A stretch of 37,630 nucleotides of DNA from Candidatus Tectimicrobiota bacterium. Its GTDB lineage: Bacteria > JACPSX01. The position numbers and the translations under genes were made by a program. This document shows positions 35,285 to 37,630 of this stretch, in pieces (within the stretch, counting starts at the first letter, position 1; each line of letters opens with the position of its first letter). Under the pieces are notes generated by a model. The model saw only the letters and a program-made list of their open reading frames with translations. It was not told the DNA's origin and searched no databases. The stretch lies in contig JACPSX010000032.1 of assembly GCA_016193065.1 (NCBI GenBank), positions 1-37,630 of the forward strand. The letters are read 5' to 3'.

Positions 35285-35799
35285 GCCGGCCAAAAGCTCT
35301 TGTGCGGGCGGTGCCGCTGTTGGTCCTGCTGTTGGCAGGGTGCGGGTACCAACTGGTGGGCAAAGCCCGCAGCCTTCCTCCCGACATTCAAAAGGTGGCC
35401 ATCGTCCAGTTCGAAAATCACTCCCAGAAACCCGGGGTGGAGCGCACCCTCACCGACGCGGTGAAAGAGGAATTCATTGCCGACGGCCGCCTGACCCTGA
35501 CGTCCGGAGAAACCGCCGATCTCCTCGTGACCGCTGCTATTCGCGCCTACACGTTGGAGCCTGTCACCTTCAACCCCTCGGATCGGGTTAATGACTACCG
35601 CCTGTACCTGGAGGCCGATGTGACGGTGAGGGATCTGGTGCGCAAAAAGTTGTGGCTCAAGCAGCGTCTCAGCACGAAAACCGATTTCCGGGTCACGGCC
35701 GATGTGGCTTCTTCGGATGTGGCCGAGAGCGCTGCTGCCCGCCATGGTTCACGGGAGTTTGCCCAGCAGTTTTTGAACCTGGTTCTGGAGGGATTCTGA
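35281..35799 (+). CDS. lptE: LPS-assembly lipoprotein LptE
   Basis: 172-residue outer-membrane lipoprotein that plugs LptD and aids lipopolysaccharide insertion. A signal peptide ([15 protein letters not shown]) leads to the lipobox LLAGC with lipid-bearing Cys at about residue 21, followed by the family start GYQLVGKA and the beta-strand-rich LptE domain ([40 protein letters not shown]). The leuS-lptE-holA order is the classic one and the best support for the assignment. Start ATG overlaps the leuS stop; its stop overlaps the holA start. Confidence 0.9.
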   Translation: MSRPKALVRAVPLLVLLLAGCGYQLVGKARSLPPDIQKVAIVQFENHSQKPGVERTLTDAVKEEFIADGRLTLTSGETADLLVTAAIRAYTLEPVTFNPSDRVNDYRLYLEADVTVRDLVRKKLWLKQRLSTKTDFRVTADVASSDVAESAAARHGSREFAQQFLNLVLEGF

Positions 35800-36800
35800 A
35801 CTTCCGCGCTTTCCTCTCCCATCTGGAAAAAGAGCCGCTGCGCTCCATTTACCTGTTCACAGGCGAGGAATCCTACTTTCACGAGGAGGGCTTCCGGCGT
35901 CTGCTGGCCCGGGCGGTCCTCCCCGGGCAAGAGGCGACCAACCGGGAAGTTTTTTCAGGAGGGGAGATCAACTGCGCCCATCTGGCCCACCGGATTGAGA
36001 GCTCCACCCTGTTCAGCGGAGGCCGCCTGGTGGTTCTACGTCAGGCCCAGGATCTCGACCTGCGAGGTGAAGATTTTCTGCGGCGGGCGTTGACTCCTGC
36101 CCCCCCCAGTCTCACCTTCCTTGCTCTGTTTCCCACCAAGTCCCTTCCCGGGGGAGGGCTATGGGATCAACTGAGCCAGACCGCCGTCACGGTGGACTGT
36201 GCTCCTCTGCGGGGGACCGCCTTGCGGCGTTACCTGAAAGATCTGTTCGCTCAAGAAGGGGTCAGCGTGGAGGAAGAAGCTTTGCAACTCCTGGTTTCCC
36301 TGGTGGGGGAGGAACTCCCCCGCCTGCACCAGGAGCAGGAAAAGCTGGTTCTTTACCTGGGCTCGGGCGGAGGACATGTGGGTGGCGAGCTGGTCGAAAG
36401 AATGATTGCGGGCCACAGGATGCATTCGGTGTTCGAACTCACGGATGCCCTGGGAGAAAAGAATCTCGGCAGGAGCCTCACTTTGCTGCATCGACTTCTT
36501 GCCCAGGGCGCCCCTCCTTTGCAAGTCTTGCACCTGCTGGCCCGCCAGCTCCGGCTCTTGCTGGAGATCAAAGCCCTCAAGCCGAAAGGCGCGCCGGCCG
36601 GGCAAGTGGCCAGAGTTCTCGGGGTCCCCCCGTATCGGCTCGAAGAGAATTATGCGATGGCGAACCGGTTCACGGCTGTGGAGCTTGCCCGCAGCCTGCT
36701 CCGCTTGCAGGAGGCCGAGATGGAGCTGAAGACGTCAGACCATTCCCCCCGGCGGGTTCTGGAAGGGTTCTTTCTGGACGTCCACAGCCCGGGCCTGTAG
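35796..36800 (+). CDS. holA: DNA polymerase III subunit delta (HolA)
   Basis: 334-residue clamp-loader delta subunit that opens the beta clamp. The start is unusual: the HolA-like protein begins [20 protein letters not shown] and no ATG, GTG or TTG is in frame near it. CTG at 35796 overlaps the lptE stop (CTGA) with GGAGGG just upstream; ATT at 35793 is the other option, and an ATG at 35652 would overlap lptE by 148 bp. Then come the degenerate AAA+ module (YLFTGEESYFHEEGFRRLLA, SSTLFSGGRLVVLR), the linker VTVDCAPLRGTALRRYLKDL, and the C-terminal collar (MHSVFELTDALGEKNLGRSL, LHLLARQLRLLLEIKALKPK). Family length is normal from the CTG. Confidence 0.92.
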   Translation: MNFRAFLSHLEKEPLRSIYLFTGEESYFHEEGFRRLLARAVLPGQEATNREVFSGGEINCAHLAHRIESSTLFSGGRLVVLRQAQDLDLRGEDFLRRALTPAPPSLTFLALFPTKSLPGGGLWDQLSQTAVTVDCAPLRGTALRRYLKDLFAQEGVSVEEEALQLLVSLVGEELPRLHQEQEKLVLYLGSGGGHVGGELVERMIAGHRMHSVFELTDALGEKNLGRSLTLLHRLLAQGAPPLQVLHLLARQLRLLLEIKALKPKGAPAGQVARVLGVPPYRLEENYAMANRFTAVELARSLLRLQEAEMELKTSDHSPRRVLEGFFLDVHSPGL

Positions 36801-36817
36801 AACTCCGGAGGGATCTG

Positions 36818-37099
36818 TCAGGAGGGATTTTTTCCGGTGAGAGTCTTTGACACCTGCGCGGTCAGGCGCGAAATTTTCCGTGAGGCGTTGTTCTTATGAA
36901 TGAGACCCTTGGAGGCAGTCTTGGCAATTACGGGGACGGCCTCGCGCAGAGCCTTCTCGGCCGACTCCCGATCTCCTGCTGCCGCCGCCTCACGAACGCG
37001 GCGCACCGCTGTCCGCATGGCCGACCTGGCCGCCTTGTTGCGCGCGGTGCGGCCTGCGGTTTGACGGACCCGCTTGCGGGTCGTTTTGCTTGTACCCAC
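36818..37099 (-). CDS. rpsT: 30S ribosomal protein S20
   Basis: 93-residue bS20, three long basic helices binding 16S rRNA. The start is GTG with GAGGAGG 7 nt upstream. Sequence TSKTTRKRVRQTAGRTARNK, then the Ala/Arg-rich helices and SKGLIHKNNASRKISRLTAQ, is typical; the KNxAxRxxSRL core is the family signature. It is convergent with holA, separated by 17 bp, and has its own promoter at 37132-37160. The leuS-lptE-holA-rpsT arrangement with rpsT on the opposite strand is common in Gram-negative genomes. Confidence 0.97.
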   Translation of the reverse strand: MGTSKTTRKRVRQTAGRTARNKAARSAMRTAVRRVREAAAAGDRESAEKALREAVPVIAKTASKGLIHKNNASRKISRLTAQVSKTLTGKNPS

Positions 37100-37131
37100 T
37101 TGGTTTCCTCCTCAGAGACAATCGCTTGCAT

Positions 37132-37160
37132 CAGGTACCACAAGGGCTTTCCCCTGTCAA
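37132..37160 (-). promoter_or_regulatory. Putative rpsT promoter
   Basis: A perfect minus-strand TTGACA (37155-37160) with a weak -10 TACCTG (37132-37137) 17 bp away, preceded by TGTGG that could act as an extended -10. The leader to the rpsT GTG is about 30 nt. Confidence 0.5.
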
Positions 37161-37220
37161 GGCCTTTCTCCCCTTGCCTACCCCCAGTTTCTGCCTGCGC
37201 TATTGCGATCGGGACTGCCC

Positions 37221-37402
37221 TCCCGCCCTTCGCTTCACGCCTCCCGCAGCGACCCTTCTCGGGGCGCCCAGGGTGGGAGCCCTCCGCTACCGCCACGGTA
37301 AGTTCACGGCTGCCTGCAAGCACGTCTAGGCTACGCGGTTTCCCATCCCTGGCCGCTCCCGGTGGGTCCCCGCTGCTCCCGGCAGTTTCGCTCAGGGCGG
37401 GA
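37221..37402. repeat. Inverted-repeat-ended element, family C, copy 2
   Basis: TCCCGCCC (37221-37228) and GGGCGGGA (37395-37402) close the element. It shares CCCGCCCTTCGCTTC on the left and GCTGCTCCCGGCAGTTTCGC on the right with the 26768 element, but carries a different, longer centre (contains GCTACCGCCACGGTAAG and CTGCCTGCAAGCACG). The 37100-37630 gap contains this, the rpsT promoter and repeat D copy 2, with no gene. Confidence 0.6.
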
Positions 37403-37476
37403 ATGGCAGCCCTCTCAATGCTCTCCCTTCTAGGGGGTAGCTCCTGCAGGCGACCGAACAGGGTTGCTGGAAGAGA

Positions 37477-37630
37477 CCGGGTGTCCCCCGCAGGGCGACT
37501 TGGCCCCAGTCCGAAATTCTTGGCCGGCGTCGTCCCGCACGGGCCAGCGGGTGGCGCCGGGGAAGCCTCCGCGGAGGCGCGCGAAAGTGGGACCCTCGTC
37601 AGGGTGGCGGAGCGCGGATCGAGGAGGCGA
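37477..37630. repeat. 154-bp dispersed repeat, family D, copy 2 (cut by window end)
   Basis: Gap-free match to 5955-6108. In this copy the segment near 37566 reads GCCTCCGCGGAGGC, a perfect hairpin that is broken in copy 1. It continues beyond the window, so its full length and any associated gene (for example a reverse transcriptase) cannot be seen. Confidence 0.85.

Noticed and set aside
32729-35293. 854-codon minus-strand open frame opposite leuS
   Set aside because: It mirrors the complete leucyl-tRNA synthetase and has no domain of its own; long antisense frames are common in GC-rich DNA.
36801-36850. Terminator between holA and rpsT
   Set aside because: A TTTTTT run is present at about 36829, but it is inside rpsT and the preceding GGAGGGAT motifs are direct repeats, not a stem.

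Overview
This window is a GC-rich stretch of bacterial chromosome made almost entirely of housekeeping genes. Several features point to a Gram-negative, probably anaerobic bacterium of the Desulfobacterota / former Deltaproteobacteria type: outer-membrane assembly genes (bamD, lptE), the block ffh-rpsP-khpA-rimM-trmD-RNA methyltransferase-rplS-rnhB-yraN, the run glyQ-glyS-ppdK, a citramalate synthase in a Hom/LysC operon, and leuS-lptE-holA-rpsT. The lineage is inferred from gene order and protein style only; no 16S or marker search was possible.

Layout. (1) 31-3535, minus strand: bamD, then a heat-shock type cluster hsp20 - hspR (MerR) - group 2 sigma-70 factor - lytic transglycosylase, with a strong promoter and an HspR-like operator in front of hsp20. 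(2) 3712-5697: queG (plus) facing a polysaccharide deacetylase (minus). (3) 5698-6274: a non-coding block with two repeat families and the ffh promoter. (4) 6275-11950: signal recognition, ribosome and tRNA genes from ffh to yraN, interrupted after ffh by a small MITE-like insertion. (5) 11961-12050: a tandem palindromic array between convergent yraN and a DUF3108 protein. (6) 12975-15279: divergent promoters, then fur and argS. (7) 15348-26705: amino-acid biosynthesis and translation (aminotransferase, hom, lysC, cimA, glyQ, glyS, ppdK). (8) 26706-27177: hairpin-rich leader with an FMN riboswitch and terminator. (9) 27178-32385: ribD-ribE-ribBA-ribH-nusB, a stand-alone leucyl-aminopeptidase N-domain protein and a metallophosphoesterase. 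(10) 32386-36800: a repeat-bearing gap, then leuS-lptE-holA. (11) rpsT on the minus strand, followed by another repeat-rich non-coding region that runs off the window.

The genes themselves are mostly conventional. The unusual material lies between or inside them. A ~122-bp intergenic element occurs at 5786-5908 and 32500-32620; the two copies differ by several paired, compensatory substitutions, which argues for a conserved fold. A 154-bp element occurs at 5955-6108 and 37477-37630 with about eight differences. A third family has short terminal inverted repeats (26768-26856 and 37221-37402). A palindromic GGGTACCC-type hairpin repeat forms an array after yraN, recurs before the rib operon and appears to have entered the trmD reading frame. 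Other oddities are an FMN riboswitch that seems to lack its first hairpin, an apparent CTG start codon for holA, and a MITE whose target duplication contains the ffh stop codon. No tRNA, rRNA, CRISPR array, transposase or phage gene was seen.
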